From assembly GCA_030268105.1 (NCBI GenBank), contig BSDZ01000008.1, positions 4,092,001 to 4,156,000 on the forward strand: a stretch of DNA of 64,000 nucleotides, in the 5' to 3' direction. Positions 36,221 to 48,776 of this stretch are shown in pieces. The stretch's first letter is position 1; every line of letters begins with the position of its first letter. The stretch comes from Volvox africanus. Taxonomy: Eukaryota; Chlorophyta; Chlorophyceae; Chlamydomonadales; Volvocaceae. The position numbers and the translations under genes were made by a program. The notes below the pieces were generated by a model. The model was given only the letters and a program-made list of their open reading frames with translations, was not told where the DNA came from and searched no databases.

Positions 36221-39200
36221 ATGGGGCTGCCGATGTTAACTTTCGCATTGGTCCTACAGACTTGCACATACAGTAGGGCAAATGCACTCAGCTTAACTGA
36301 GCCCTTTCGCACAGGCATGGCCACGCGACGGGGCAAACGAATATATGTAAGAGGTTGGCAGTCACACGCAAGAAAACAGATCAATACAATTTTAAAATTT
36401 TGTCCGCAGATGGAGGATCGAGCAGGTGCTTGGACTGTAGGCTGCTCCGCGCAAAGACATGCTGAAAGGCGTTACAGGTGCCTTATAGGGTAATGGATGG
36501 TTAATTCTGATTCATCGTTATATTTGGGCGCTGTTAATCAGACTCACTCAGCACAGTCTTTTGTGGGACTATGATGGCCCAGTCAGGAATCGTACCGTTA
36601 CTAAGTTTACGGCATTTGCCTGCTGTACGAGTACCGTATGGCCAAGAAGATACTCAAGTACCATAAACAAACGGCATTAACTGCAGGTCCAATACATGAC
36701 CTCTTAGAGAGGGTGATGTCTGCAAGTACTGCCCATCGTCCCCACTTCCATTGCCCACTTCCCCATCGTAGCGTGTGGGCCGTTTTCGACGGACATGGCT
36801 CCGCCGCAGTCAGCTCCTACCTGGAGAATGCCCTCCACCTTTACCTCCAACGGCGTTTGTGCGAGGTGCCTAGTGATGAGCTGGCAACGGACTTAGGCGA
36901 GAATGGATTGAATCGGTAGGTGCGACGCACCAAGCTGAACTGGGCACGCGAGGGCACACACGCAGCTGGCTAACCGCAATCTTCAATGGGGCCGTCTCAT
37001 TGTCATCTCTTTGCATCGCATATTGATATGGGCTGTTTGTGACTGGGCGAAATTTAGGGAGGGCGTCCCAGATGCCATGGCGCGTCGACGCGTCGACTGA
37101 TAGAGTTTGCACATCCGACGCCGCCCCTGTCGCAACATTATGATGCAGTCGTTGCGGATGCGGCGATTTTCAACATGTCCATTTATCACTGCTACGAGCA
37201 TTTGAAGACTTAGATGCTGATCTGCAACAGCAGCAACAGCAACAGGGGCCACAGGGGCAGGAGGAGGAGCATCCGCAGCTCCAAGGGCGTCAGTTACCGG
37301 GTGGCCTCGATAATGTCTGCGCAGAGTTGTCAAGGGCAACGGAGGACTGTCCCAAGGTCAGTTCCGCACAGAAACCCAAGGACCCGGGGACAGGCCGCGT
37401 GTGGCGAGATTCCCCCGATGCAGATAGACTTGAGGCGCTGCGAGCTGCTGCTGCTGAGGCGGCATGGGAATCCGGTTCCACTGCGGTCGTGGCGGTTGCA
37501 GAATGGACGGTCGATGGACCCCCATGTGATGGCAGCGGGGAACGTAATCGTTCTGGAGCTGCCGGTGGTGCAGGTCCAGGAAGCCGCTCCCCAGCTAAAT
37601 GGGCAATGACACCGGCAGATGATGATAGAGAGCCCAAAGATCGCCTGACTGCACGTGCATGTGTCTCGGGAGCGGGAGATGGTGCAAATGGTGGCTTCGG
37701 GCAGCTCTGGATTGCCACTTTAGGCAATAGCCCCGCGGTCCTGTGCGTGTCATCGGCGCCCAAGGGAGTTGCTCAAAGCAGCGGCAGGTCGGGTGACGAT
37801 GGTGATGGACGCGATGGTGGCGCTGCCGGCTGTGAGCGGGGCGCAACCGGGCAACGCCGAGCTCGTTCTGTGCAGAGTGTCTCACCAGATGGGTCAGACG
37901 ACGCTCGTGGTGGCGGCAATAATAATGGCATGTTGGCACATTTACTGACTGTCAGTCATGACTTGCAGAATGAAGAGGAAGTGCGGCGCATTGCAGCCGC
38001 CGGTGGGAGAGTGGAGAGGCCTTCCTCGCCAGGTGCGCAATGCCCCGCTACGCCCCTTGATGCTAATGCTCACCAGGATGTTGGTGGTGAACGAGCGATC
38101 CTGCCTTCCTCCGCTTGATTATTGCGTTCCTGAGTATTTCAACTTCCAAATCTTAAATCCCAAAACATGTGCATAACAGCATGACAAACGCTTCCTACTA
38201 CTGGAAATGTTCTGTCCATAAAACAAATGCTGCGATTTTATCAGCTGTGTTTATATCAAACATTTTATTGAACCATTTCCAAATGGCTGCCATGCGGGTC
38301 GTGATTTGGCGACACTGACAACATTGGTGGCAAATTTTCCCTGCGGTCACGCCTGACGCCCTCGCCTGCGTGTCGAAGGGGGACCCCGGCGGCTGATGGG
38401 GGACCTTGAGGTGTCCAGAGCCTTTGGTGACCTGCAGTACCGAAATGTTGGCCTTAGCTCCAAACCGGACATCGTGGGGCCCTGGGTTTTGGGGGACGGG
38501 TGTAGTGACTGTGACATTGGCAGCGAGGCCGCCCGTTCCCCCAGCCCAGCTGGATGTGTACAGCCTGCTGTCGCCGGCCCGATTAGCAATGGTGAAGACG
38601 ACAGCGTGCCCATGAGGTGTAGGGCCATGCAGATGGACCTTCCAAGGCAGGTGTCAGCATATCTTCTATTAGCGTCGGACGGCATTCTGGAAGGTATGAC
38701 ACCGCAGGTGCGTATCGCCTCTTTGCAGACGTGTAGGGGCCTTCGGTGTGCACCTTTTGAGCAAGGACTTACAACATTGGCAGCGGGTTGAATTATTCCG
38801 TTAGCGGTGCACAGCTGCACACACTAGCTGGATAATTGTCACTTGCGGTTCGGACACCGTCACGTCCACACCCAATGGCGAAGTCAGGCAATTAGGAATG
38901 GACATCGCCGGAAGCTTTCACTAACTTAACTAAGCTAATCCGTATCATCCGCGCTTTCCGATGCAGGACATGTGTGACCATGTCAATGCGCAGCTTACTG
39001 GCCTTGCGGAGCCATCCCTTGCGTCGCCTCCACCACCTGCGATAGCCTTGGGTCCAGTTACTGCAAAACAGAAATCCCGGGAAGCTCCTCCCTCACTGCC
39101 TGCTTCCTTTGGATCTGAGTCGCAACCTCAAGCTGCAACAGCTGCTGCGTCCTACGGGAAGGATGGTCGGCCCAAATGCTGTGACTGTGAACTCAGGCCA

Positions 39201-42200
39201 GCAGCGCTAAGCGATGATGAGATTGAAAACCCCTGCACTACAGAGGTGGGATGGCCTAAACGATTTCCTAGGAAAGACCTTTGTGAAGTGAAGAACTTCA
39301 GTGTGTGTTGGGGAATTTCATAACTCTCAAGGCTGCACTGTGGGACCAGCCAATTGTCTTGCATTTTAGGTTGAAAAGCCCCCACATGCGAATATGCTCT
39401 GACACTTTCATTACCCTCCCTGGCCACAGACTTTACGTCGCCCTTTTCACAGGCGTCCAGAGCACCGCACCGTGCAAGATGCAGCCACAAGATTGGTACA
39501 AGAGGCGCTCAATCGTGGGTCCATGGACAACTTAGCAGCCGTTGTAATTCAGGTATGACATGGCCTGGACGGGGCCCCTACGTAGTCGCCAGACTTGAAT
39601 ACGCTTGTTCATATAAAACATCCGAGTGCTCACGCAATAGCATGAAAATTGAACACATGTTCTTCGACAATCATTGCGGGCGAAGGGAATCGAACCCTTG
39701 ACCTTAGGATAACCCAAGTCATATGATAGTATGAGACCTACGCGCTAACCAGCTGCGCCACGCCCGCTTGACATCACAAGCGAATCTTTTGTTTAGATAA
39801 ATCAACGTACTACATTTCACCGCCCGTCCATGGTCCTTTTGCACTCATTTCCTCATGCGAGGCGCGACAATCGGATCATTTGCTGATACCCCGTCACCCA
39901 GAACTTTAAGGTGCAAGGTTAAATTTGGAAAGTTGCAAAATTATAGTGTCGCTCAGGCTAGGTAACTTGGGACGTTGGGATTAAGGAAATTTCTGGTGCT
40001 AAACAACCCAGCATGTGACTGCATTATGTTTCAAATATTCATTGTTGACGGGACTGATTCGGCTGTTGTTTAATGGTCGATGACATCTCAAGGAGCCTGA
40101 TACCGACTAAGAGGCTTACTAAGCTATTAGTATGGAGCGCCACTTGCATGTTATTATACTTAACTTCATTTTATTATAAAAGTTGTCATACGGAAAACAA
40201 AGCATGGATCTCCAATCCCGGGTGGTCTTATATCCCATCCATCATGTATCTCGTATGTCGCAATTGGCTGTTTTAAAGGATAAGGATCTGCACGACATGC
40301 TACAATAGGAGCGGTGTTGAGTTGCGCAATCTAGGTTTGCCTAAGCTCAATGACTCAGTCCGACGTCTTCGGGTCGTTGGGCCTGGACAAGTGTTTCGCG
40401 TCCGCAGCCGTGAATCTTGTCGAGACATTTCAGCGGCAAGTCACTGGAAATGTATCATACCTTCCCAGCCAGATGAACACCCCTTCAAAGCGAACCAACC
40501 ATGTCAGGCATCATCAACAATCGATACATGAACTCCAAACCCACCACTGCATACCATTTTGACGGTAACATATATTGTTCTGTGCACATGATTCTATGAA
40601 GATCTACCTAGCTTGTCCAACAGCTTCCGATACATATAAAGCGCCTTCCTGTTCTAGAGAGCATTGCGTTACGGAAATCCTTCCTCCAATTGCATTTCCA
40701 GCTGCCAGTGCTGTCGGCACCTCCTCCCAATTCGGATGGTGGCAAAACTGCGGCTTCCCAGGCCTTTCCCCAACACAGCCCAGCAGCGGCCCTCACAGTG
40801 CTACCTGCGCCTGGCGTGGACGCCCAGACACCGATTGTGCCAACGACTACCGCTGTTGTTGCTGCTGCTGCTGTATCGCACTCCGTCTATGCACCAGTGG
40901 CTGTTGTGGAAAACGTGGCGAGCCGCGCACAGTCTGGTTCTAATTCTAGGGGAGATGCGGACAGCTTTGGGCGCAGTGACAAGGCCTTGGGGGGAAGCCT
41001 GGAAGGTGGCGACGGTCCCGCCGTCAGCCGCCAGATCTCAACCTGGGTGGCTAAGGAGGTGCCCATGGCGACGGTGGCAGCGACCGTAACAGTGCAAACA
41101 CGGAAAGCCTTGCCACCCGGAGAAAGGTCCCTGTTGTCCGTCCAAGCACGCTGCAAGGCCATCCCAGCGGTGTCCCCGCCTTTGCCCTTGGTTGTAGTCC
41201 GCGCGCTGGAGAGCAGCCGCACGCCCAAGTGGGACAGAAGGAAGCGCGGTGCTAACCCGTGGAATATGTTGAGATCCCTGCACGCGATGGCAGCGTCCTA
41301 TCGCCGGCAGCTGTTGACCTGGCTGCGTGCCGTGTTCGGCACTCCACCGGGTCCGGCAGCCACACAGCGGCACGACGTGGACGGCAAAACGGTCGCGGGA
41401 TCAGGGGATGGCTGGAGGCAGGTGGTTGCATCATATCATGCAGGGCAGCCAGACGGGGACAGCGAAGCGGTCTTTGCCTTAGTCTGCATGGAAAGCACGC
41501 GGAGCTCAAGATCTGGCGCTCATGCACCCCTGGCGACTTCCGGCAGTGGTGGCCTAGCCATGGTAACTACTGCTACTGCTACTGCTACTGCTACTGCTAC
41601 TGCTACTGCTACTGCTACTGCTGCTAGCAGTGCTGGCTTCTGTGAAGCTCGTAACAACCGGCAGCGTGCGGGTTTCGTTGCTGGCGTGAGTGAAAGTGAA
41701 AGTGTCCACTTTGGCAGCGGTGAGGATGCCGTCGATGACCGAGGGGAGGAGCTTGTGCAGGCGTCCTATGGCTATGTGCTGGCGGAACGGATCGCACCTT
41801 TGCCATCGGCGCCAGACCACCTGCATGCGTCACTCCCGGGCGGCGAAGCGCTGCAGCCATGGAGGCTGAGCGATTTCGATGGGTAAGCTGGTGAGCGGGA
41901 TCCGCCCCCGGGAGTCTCCAGGAGTTTAGAGGCAGGAACGAGTGAAGCTTTCGTGTGTACATTGATTGTAAAGAGCGACTGTCGATATCCATTCAAAAGT
42001 CATATGTCGCTGCCCGCCTGCGAGAATTTTAAGATGGCTGTTTCGCAAATCCATCATTAATCTTGTTAATTTGCCTTGGGCTCACACGAAGTATTGTGCA
42101 ACATACTCTAAATGTTGAATTATATATTGGGCCATCCCCTGACGGATTGTTTATTTGTTTTTTCATATTTGGAGAATGTCGCTACCCGCGCAGTTCTGCT

Positions 42201-45200
42201 GCGGTATGGTATACCCTGACCACCCTTCGTGTTCCTGCCACTCCCACCCCAGCGCCGCTACCTTCGTAATACCCGGATTCGGAGGCGGTGCCGCCAGCAC
42301 CGGCTCGCTGCTGGACTGGTTACAGTTGTACCCTTCCTTGAGACCGCATGACGCGACGCCGGGATCGGGCACAGCTGTGGTACCCAACACCGGACTTCAT
42401 CTTCATGACTGCAACGCGCCCACTGTGAGTGGTCGGAAATGGACTGACAGAGGGCCTCGGGGTCGGTGGACTGACAGAGGGCCTCGGGGTCCCGCCGCGG
42501 AATAACGAATGAATAAAGACGCGCATGCGCACGTAGTGACCAGAGCCCGGATCGAGTGCATATCGGTAATAACTCCGGTTGAGGTTTTCGGTAAGGGGTG
42601 CGACTCTCCAGACGCACGAGGGACGAGTGGAGTGGGCAGATCGATATGTGACCCGCAACTAACTCCTCTGGAACGTTGCGTGGTGTGGTGATTATCCCCG
42701 CATGTGACATCCCCGATTGGCTTTGATCATGTAGGAGGGAATTTGCTCAGATGGTAGTAGCAGCAGCAGTGGCAGCAGTAGTAGCTGCTGCCATGCTCTT
42801 ATGTCTTTCAGCAGCACGCATTCGCTACTGCTGGAGATTGCGGCAGTGCCGCTACCGTACACCCCTCTGTTTGGCGGCGGCGATGTAGATCCGGATCCCA
42901 CTGCCCCGGACGGCAGTCAAGGCAGCCGCCCCGGTGCTGGCACGCCAACGATTTACAGCATTGGGGGCGGAGGGGACGTGGGTTACGAAGATGTCGCGCC
43001 CGCTCGCAATCAGCCTCACGGCCTCCCGGACAACCATGCCCTTCCAAGCGATGTTGGCGGTGCACCCATTGGATCCCTCCCAGAAGTCAGCCCTGGAACA
43101 AGAAGGGTCAGCAGCACCGCGGAAAGCGCTCCTGTGTGGCAGCGGCCCATAAGGCCCGCCCAATCACCGGGTGGGGTGGAAAGCATGGCTCCTTCAAGCG
43201 CTGACGCGGGGCTACTAGGCGTAGCGACGTCGCCGCAGCTGAGCCCGATCCATGCTGACCCTGGGAATGGTGCTGGCAGCAGCTTGGACGTTCCATGGCA
43301 CAGAGGCCGCACGCTGCTGATGTCCAAGGCCGGCGGAGAGGACCTCCGAGATGAAAGCGGCGACAACAGCGATGACGGTATGAAGATTGCTAATTTGCCG
43401 GCAACTACCGCAACCTCGGCCGTGGGCCACAGCCCAGCCATTGCCGGCGGACCCCAACTGCGCTTCCAGCCGCGAGCTCATGGCGTCCGTCTGGCTGATG
43501 GGGCGCTGCACCTCGTGACGGAGGAGCTTAGCACCGCCGCGGCTGCGTCAGCACCAGCATCAGTGGCATCATCCGCCGGCCCTGTCACCAGAAGCGGCGC
43601 CGGCGGAAGTGGCTACGAGTCCAGCAGTTGGTCGATCGGGGAAGGTGGAGGTGGCGAATCGTTGCCGCACGCCTACAAACTGCGAGAGCGGTTTGGTCAG
43701 GGGCACTTTGGTGAGGTGTGGCGGGCTTGGCGCCTGGATCGCTTTCCACTGCGGGATGATGGGGCTGACGATGGCGCTGGCGGGTCAGAGCAGGGGGGCA
43801 GGACGAGCAGGCGGTCCAGTTCCAGCCGCCAGCCGTCAGCGGGCCCGAGGGGAGCAACAGAGGGCTCGCCGGCGGCGAAGGCGGCGGCGGCAGCAGTGGC
43901 GACTGGGCCCCCGGGTTTCGTGCTAAAGCGGTTGCGTGGCAGCAGCGGTCCGGATGTGATCCTGAGCGGGCTGCGTGAGGCGTACTTTGGAGACGTGCTG
44001 GGACGGCTGGGGAGTTTGGCGAGGGTTGGGGCACCTGGCGAGGAGGCATCTGAACGGTGGCGCGGCGACCGCGGCACCGGGCACCTGGTGAGTCAGGTGC
44101 GGGGTCGGGGGCCAAGCTAGCATGGCTCATCACTGGGGAACCAAGCTCCACTGGCAAACGCCGAGGACATTGAGGCATGGCATGGCATGGCATACTTATT
44201 GAGACCTGTGCCCCCGTACAGTGAACCCCATGTGTCAGCAGGATAGGTAACGCAATAGGTAGTAATAGGTTGCAGCTTTCTTTCGGATTTTCGTTGTCGC
44301 TTGCATGCTCGTACGGATTCTGCTCTATGAGTTGTCGCTTCTTTGCAATTCAGTTTGCAAAGTTTTGACCGGGGAATGTCGTCAATTGTTTCTGACGGCA
44401 GAACAGGGAAACGTGGTAAAGGGCGCATGACTTCCAATCCTGAGATGGGGTGACGACTTGGGGATACATCCGGTAACCTGCTGTAAGGTAATGATCCTTG
44501 AGGTGGTGCTGGGCTTTGCCATATTGTGGTGGTCTCCGGACGGCGTCCATTTATTCCAGTCTTCCCTGATTTCCACCCCTTTATCCCTTTTTAGGTTGAG
44601 TTCTTGGAGTCATTCGAGGTCGTGTCCGAGGCATCTGAAGGAGCTGTCAAGCCGCCTGACGCGTCGCAAGGGGAGACCGGGCGTGGACCCTGTGATGGGG
44701 GTTACGCTTCTAGAGATGGTGCAACCTGCGGTGGCCATGGCGATGATGATGATGATGATGATGATGATTGTGGTGACGATGGCAGTGGCGACTGCGGCGG
44801 TGGCGGTAGTGCGTCTGGCTCTGCACAATCCTCGCGGTCGCCACCGCCGCCACCGCCTGACCTTTGGCTGGTATTCCGAGATGCTGGCAGGTCTCTACAT
44901 GACAAAATCTACAGTCCCATGGGTGCGCACACCGTCGGAGAAGATGAGGAGCCATCGGCTGCAGCGGATGGGAGTGATCGGCAGCAGGTACGACATGTAC
45001 GGGCATGTCGTCCAAACATGTGGTTAGTTATTATCCGTGCCCGGTGGCGGCAATGGCGATTGGAGCCCCAACACTAGGAAGGTTAACCAGATGGACGGAT
45101 ATGGCGTGAGTCTGCAAACGCTCGACGTGCTGCTATATGTGCGTTAGACAGGAAGGGGGTCAAGGGGCTGCTGCTTGTTGCATCGGTGGCATATGTTGTT

Positions 45201-48200
45201 AGCACAAGGCGCTATGTGGGGCCCATGTCAAGCTCTCCTGACTGTCCCGCGCGGCCTGACTGTCCCATGCGCCCCGGTCACATATCCGGAGCTGGGACTC
45301 ACCTCTGGGGCTTCACACATTTCCGTCGGCTCGGCTGTGCATCACTGTGCTATCCCGAGACCATCAGGAAGAGCATTCTGCTGTGCCTGTACGAACAGGC
45401 CACCGGTACTACCTTTCAAGTCTTGGGCCCTAGTCCCTGGTGGCATGCGATTCGCCGCCATCCCTGCGGCAACGAGTTCGTCCGTCAACTGCTCCGTCAG
45501 CTGTTGGTTGGGCTTCAGGTATGCATGTGAAAAAAACCATCCTGGCAGCAACGTGAGAGCAAGGAGTCAAGCTGGCCGCGCGCTGTACGTGCTCTCATGC
45601 ACCTTGCGTTTCTTGTCTGTGTCGTGTAAGAGGCCCCTCCTCGTACGCGCCTCTTACGCCGTTATACGTATTACACAGAGCTCTGTAGTCTACGTGTAGC
45701 CTACGTGTAGCTTTCATTTCGCGTGATAGGAAAGGACAAATTTCGCACGATGTGTTGGATTTCTTTCGTGTTATGTCGTATTCCGTACATATACTCTCGT
45801 ATAAATGCACGCAGGCTGTGCACGAGGCAAACATCACTCATCGTGACATCAAGCCGGAAAATATGATGCTCGCACCGATGAACCATGGGTCACCCAGACG
45901 GGGGACAACACGATCACACGTTCATGGAGCTGCGGCCCGCGGCGAGGGGGCTGGCATGGATGGGGCAACTGATGCGGTGTCATGTGATGTAGTGTACGGT
46001 GGCGCAACCGCAACCAGCCCACACAGGCCCTCCGCCAGTGCCAAGGCTCCTGGCAAAAATGCGCAGCCGCCTAGGGACCCGTCGCCGCCATCCACCTGGC
46101 ATTGGCTGGGAGGCATGACCTTTGGCGCCCAAGCGGGCGGTGAGGAGGCGGAGGAGCAAGCAGACGGAGGCGGTGGTGCTGCTGGAGGTTCCGAAGCCGA
46201 TGACGCGGTGGCGCCCGTCTGGCTGCGACTGATCGACTTCGGCTCGGCGGTTGATGACTACAGCCTGCAGCATTTGTACGGGAGCGAAGGTCCGACTTCA
46301 GACCAGCTGACGCTCGAGTACGCCCCTCCTGAGGCCCTCTTTGGCAGGTGGGTCTCTGAGTTGATGCTGGATGGTTGGGGCTGCCCGCTGCCAGTCGGAG
46401 CTCTGGTCTCGCAATGCGAAAGGGATGGACGGCCTAGAGGCCGGAGGGCCCACGGGGTTCTGTTGCTGCGGATCTTTTGCAAACACCTCTCGACTGAGAT
46501 CGCTATAGCTCACTACTGCTATTGCTGCTGCTGTTGCCATCACCTGCACTGACGGGCCCGCCCCTTCCTCTCCCCCCCCCTTCCGAAATGTCAGATTCTG
46601 GGAAGGTATGAAGGCGATGCGACCTCGTGCTTGGGCGTACGACATCTGGAGCGTCGGGGTGGTGTGGCTGGAGCTGCTCATGGCCACACCACAGGCACGT
46701 CAATTGACAGTTGAAAGTTGTACAGAAATCTTGACTGTTTCGGGAGGGTTTCGGAGCACGGGGTGCGTTTTCGTAGGGTCACTGGGGGACTGGCGGAAAG
46801 AGTGCTAGTCGTGTTGTGCGACATTCATGGCGGCGATCATGACAATCAATACAAGCTTTATGTGCAAACAGGCGTGTGTTTGTGTGCTATGCATATCATT
46901 GCGGGTTCAACGGTGATGCCAAGGCACCGACCAAACCCGGGTAGCGGTAGTCCGGTATCCTACCAGGGCTAGGCCCTCAGCGTTTACTTCATTACCGGAG
47001 TTGCGCATCCCGCTGCCGGCCCACACATGCTGCCATTACCGGTGCTGGCTCACACGCACTCTTCCTCTTCCGCCCTCAGGTATGGCAGCTGCCTGCCTCC
47101 ACGCGGGCGCTCCTTGAGGCCCGTCTGGCGCTGCGGGGTCGGCCGGAAAGCGAGCGCCAGATGGTATTGCTACTACGTGGACTCATGGAATGGTGCATCT
47201 ATCCCCCTCAGGTGAGTGCATCAAGATCTCGCCGTGAGACTGCGAGACTGATTGTATATATCGGCTAAATAGAACCAGAATGATATAATGTGATCTTGGC
47301 CGGTAAATGGTGTGAGAGATAAGGGAACTGAAGGAACATGGCAGGAGTGAATGAGACGGCGATGGAAGTACACGGCAATAGCAGTGATAACGTTGGGGTA
47401 GGGAGAGGAAAACGAGGAGGAGAGACGAAGAAGAAACCGAACCTGGGGCTGGCGCTGAAGGAGGGGGAAAGGGGGAGCTTGAAGGCCGCAGAAGACTGAG
47501 TACCTCCGGGGGTTTAAGGCCGTGAGGATAGGTATCTCGGTGGGAAGGGGTGACCTATACGCATAAAACACATAAGGGGTGGTCCGGAAAAACATTGCGG
47601 GGGCTTTGAACGACAGGGGCTTTGCCGGGCGACCAAAACCCTCCACAACATCCCCAGACTAACGGTTTCTCGTCTTGCAGTTTGAGGGGCGTCCTCAAGG
47701 TGTTGAGATGCGCCTCTCCCGGGATCCCCGCTTGTTCGCAGGCTCCATCCGTACACTCCGGTCCGCCTCTGCGCGGTCGCAAGTCTCGTCTGCTGATGAG
47801 CTGGAGCTGCACAGAGGAGGCATTGCTGAATCTGGCCAAAAGCAGAGACCCCTTAGGTGGGTCCGCGCTCAGCCGGAAATGCAGTCGGCATTAGGGGGGG
47901 TTTGAAGCCGGTGCTGAAGGAGGGAAAGCTGAGGATGATGAGGATGTAAAAGTCGAATTAGATGATGCAGATGAAAAGACTTTGCTTCATGTCGTGTTGC
48001 AGCTCTGCATGTCCTAATTAGGACTCTCAATCGCGCCCCTTGTCGGCTTTCTCCCACATACCATACACGTTTAGTGTGTACGGAAGCCACCTGACCCTGG
48101 TACCCCACCAGGTCTGGGCCTCGAGGGCCCTATGGCTCTACGGCTACTGCTGCAGCTCCTGCACTGGGATCCGGCAAGCCGTCCTTCCGCCCGCCAGGTA

Positions 48201-48776
48201 AAAGGGGATGCCACGTGGCGGCCCGGGGCGGGGAGTGGTACGGGAGTGATACGATAATGGCAGCAAGGGTATGGACGCATCATATAGACTTGGTGGAGTC
48301 CTGGGTTGCCGATATCATATACGCCATATCGGTACGACCAAGACTTACGGCCTGGCTATGCAATGTGTTATGCAAGCTGTGAAGAACAGCAATCGGCCTC
48401 GCAGCATGGCGCTGCAGAGTGTTCAAGGCATTGTGATCTGAACCTGCAGCTCAACTGTATGTACAGGTTCTACGAAGTCCGTTATGATTATCCGTCATGT
48501 GAGGGGGAGGATGGGAAATAGTGCTCGTCAGGGAACCAGCTCATATTCGCGGAGTGGAGCTTCGTGGGGGATCATCAGAGGGCAGCATATTCACAAGGCA
48601 GATGGCGCCGCATGACACACATCTCTCACACACACCTGGACCGCCACGCCCTGTTTATCCTTCCCAACCCCCGCCCCGTTCAGGCGCTCCAGCACGCGTT
48701 CTTCACGGTGAAGCCAGGTGCATGGGCCACCTTCTCCTGTGGTAAAACGGCGGTCGGGGAGCCGGGATGGTGCTGA
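36221..48776 (+). CDS. PP2C phosphatase-protein kinase fusion
   Basis: PP2C exons: 36221-36346, 36410-36477, 36772-36915, 37149-38032, 38379-38707, from 38967, and about 39453-39552. Motifs: RRGKRIYMEDR, VFDGHGS, GSTAVVAV, ATLGNSPAVL (usual GDS reads GNS), LEVSRAFGDLQYR, LLLASDGILEG, GSMDNLAAVV. The apparent stop after VVIQ lies in a GTATGA donor, so the frame continues by splicing. A long Ser/Thr/Ala-rich linker follows (40702-41882, 42175-42424, to 44087). Kinase exons: to 44087, 44595-44987, 45399-45518, 45815-46347, 46595-46694, 47080-47211, 47700-47856, 48112-48197, 48684-48776. Kinase motifs: GQGHFGEVW, FVLKRLR, GLREAYFG, THRDIKPEN, LIDFGSAVD, YAPPEALF, YDIWSVGVVWLELL, LLHWDPASRP. All catalytic residues are present. 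Plants have a PP2C joined to this kinase type, as I recall for Arabidopsis PP2C 51. Unresolved: exon joins near 39250-39450, 39553-40700 and 42425-42812. A split into two genes is the alternative. Confidence 0.78.
39676..39768 (-). tRNA. tRNA-Met (CAT), elongator type, with 19-nt intron
   Basis: On the minus strand exon 1 (39731-39768) carries the acceptor half GCGGGCG, D arm GCGCAGCTGGTTAGCGC and anticodon loop CTCATA. The intron is 39712-39730, directly 3' of position 37 as expected. Exon 2 (39676-39711) carries the rest of the anticodon stem, T arm AAGGGTTCGATTCCCTT and acceptor CGCCCGC plus discriminator A. The seven acceptor pairs are perfect. The anticodon arm (TAGGT/TCCTA around CTCATAA) resembles plant elongator tRNA-Met, which also carries an intron at this site. 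The gene lies antisense in an intron of the PP2C-kinase gene. Confidence 0.93.
41566..41625 (+). repeat. In-frame ACTGCT microsatellite (Thr-Ala repeat)
   Basis: About nine ACTGCT units encode alternating Thr-Ala in the linker between phosphatase and kinase domains. It preserves the frame and is probably length-variable between strains. Confidence 0.9.
42443..42496. repeat. Tandem duplication of about 24 bp
   Basis: The unit GGACTGACAGAGGGCCTCGG occurs twice in immediate succession within an intron of the PP2C-kinase gene. Confidence 0.8.
44736..44768 (+). repeat. GAT repeat encoding poly-Asp in the kinase domain
   Basis: A GATGATGAT run encodes about nine Asp residues in the insert between the VESFE-like block and the hinge (LWLVFRDAGRSL) of the kinase. 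It lies within the N-lobe, where plant relatives of this kinase type are, as I recall, shorter. Confidence 0.85.

Noticed and set aside
39540..39558. Stop codon ending the PP2C as a stand-alone protein
   Set aside because: The TGA belongs to the GTATGA donor in phase 0; a kinase of the expected partner type follows on the same strand, so a fused gene is the better reading.
43585..44193. 202-codon minus-strand frame rich in Pro and Arg
   Set aside because: It is antisense to the kinase N-lobe exon in GC-rich sequence; composition explains its length.
47681..47699. Kinase exon starting at the strong CTTGCAG acceptor at 47680
   Set aside because: That start puts the exon in a frame lacking kinase similarity. 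Starting at 47700 gives SWSCTEEALLNLAKSRDPL, which joins in phase to the next exon GLGLEGPMALRLLLQ.
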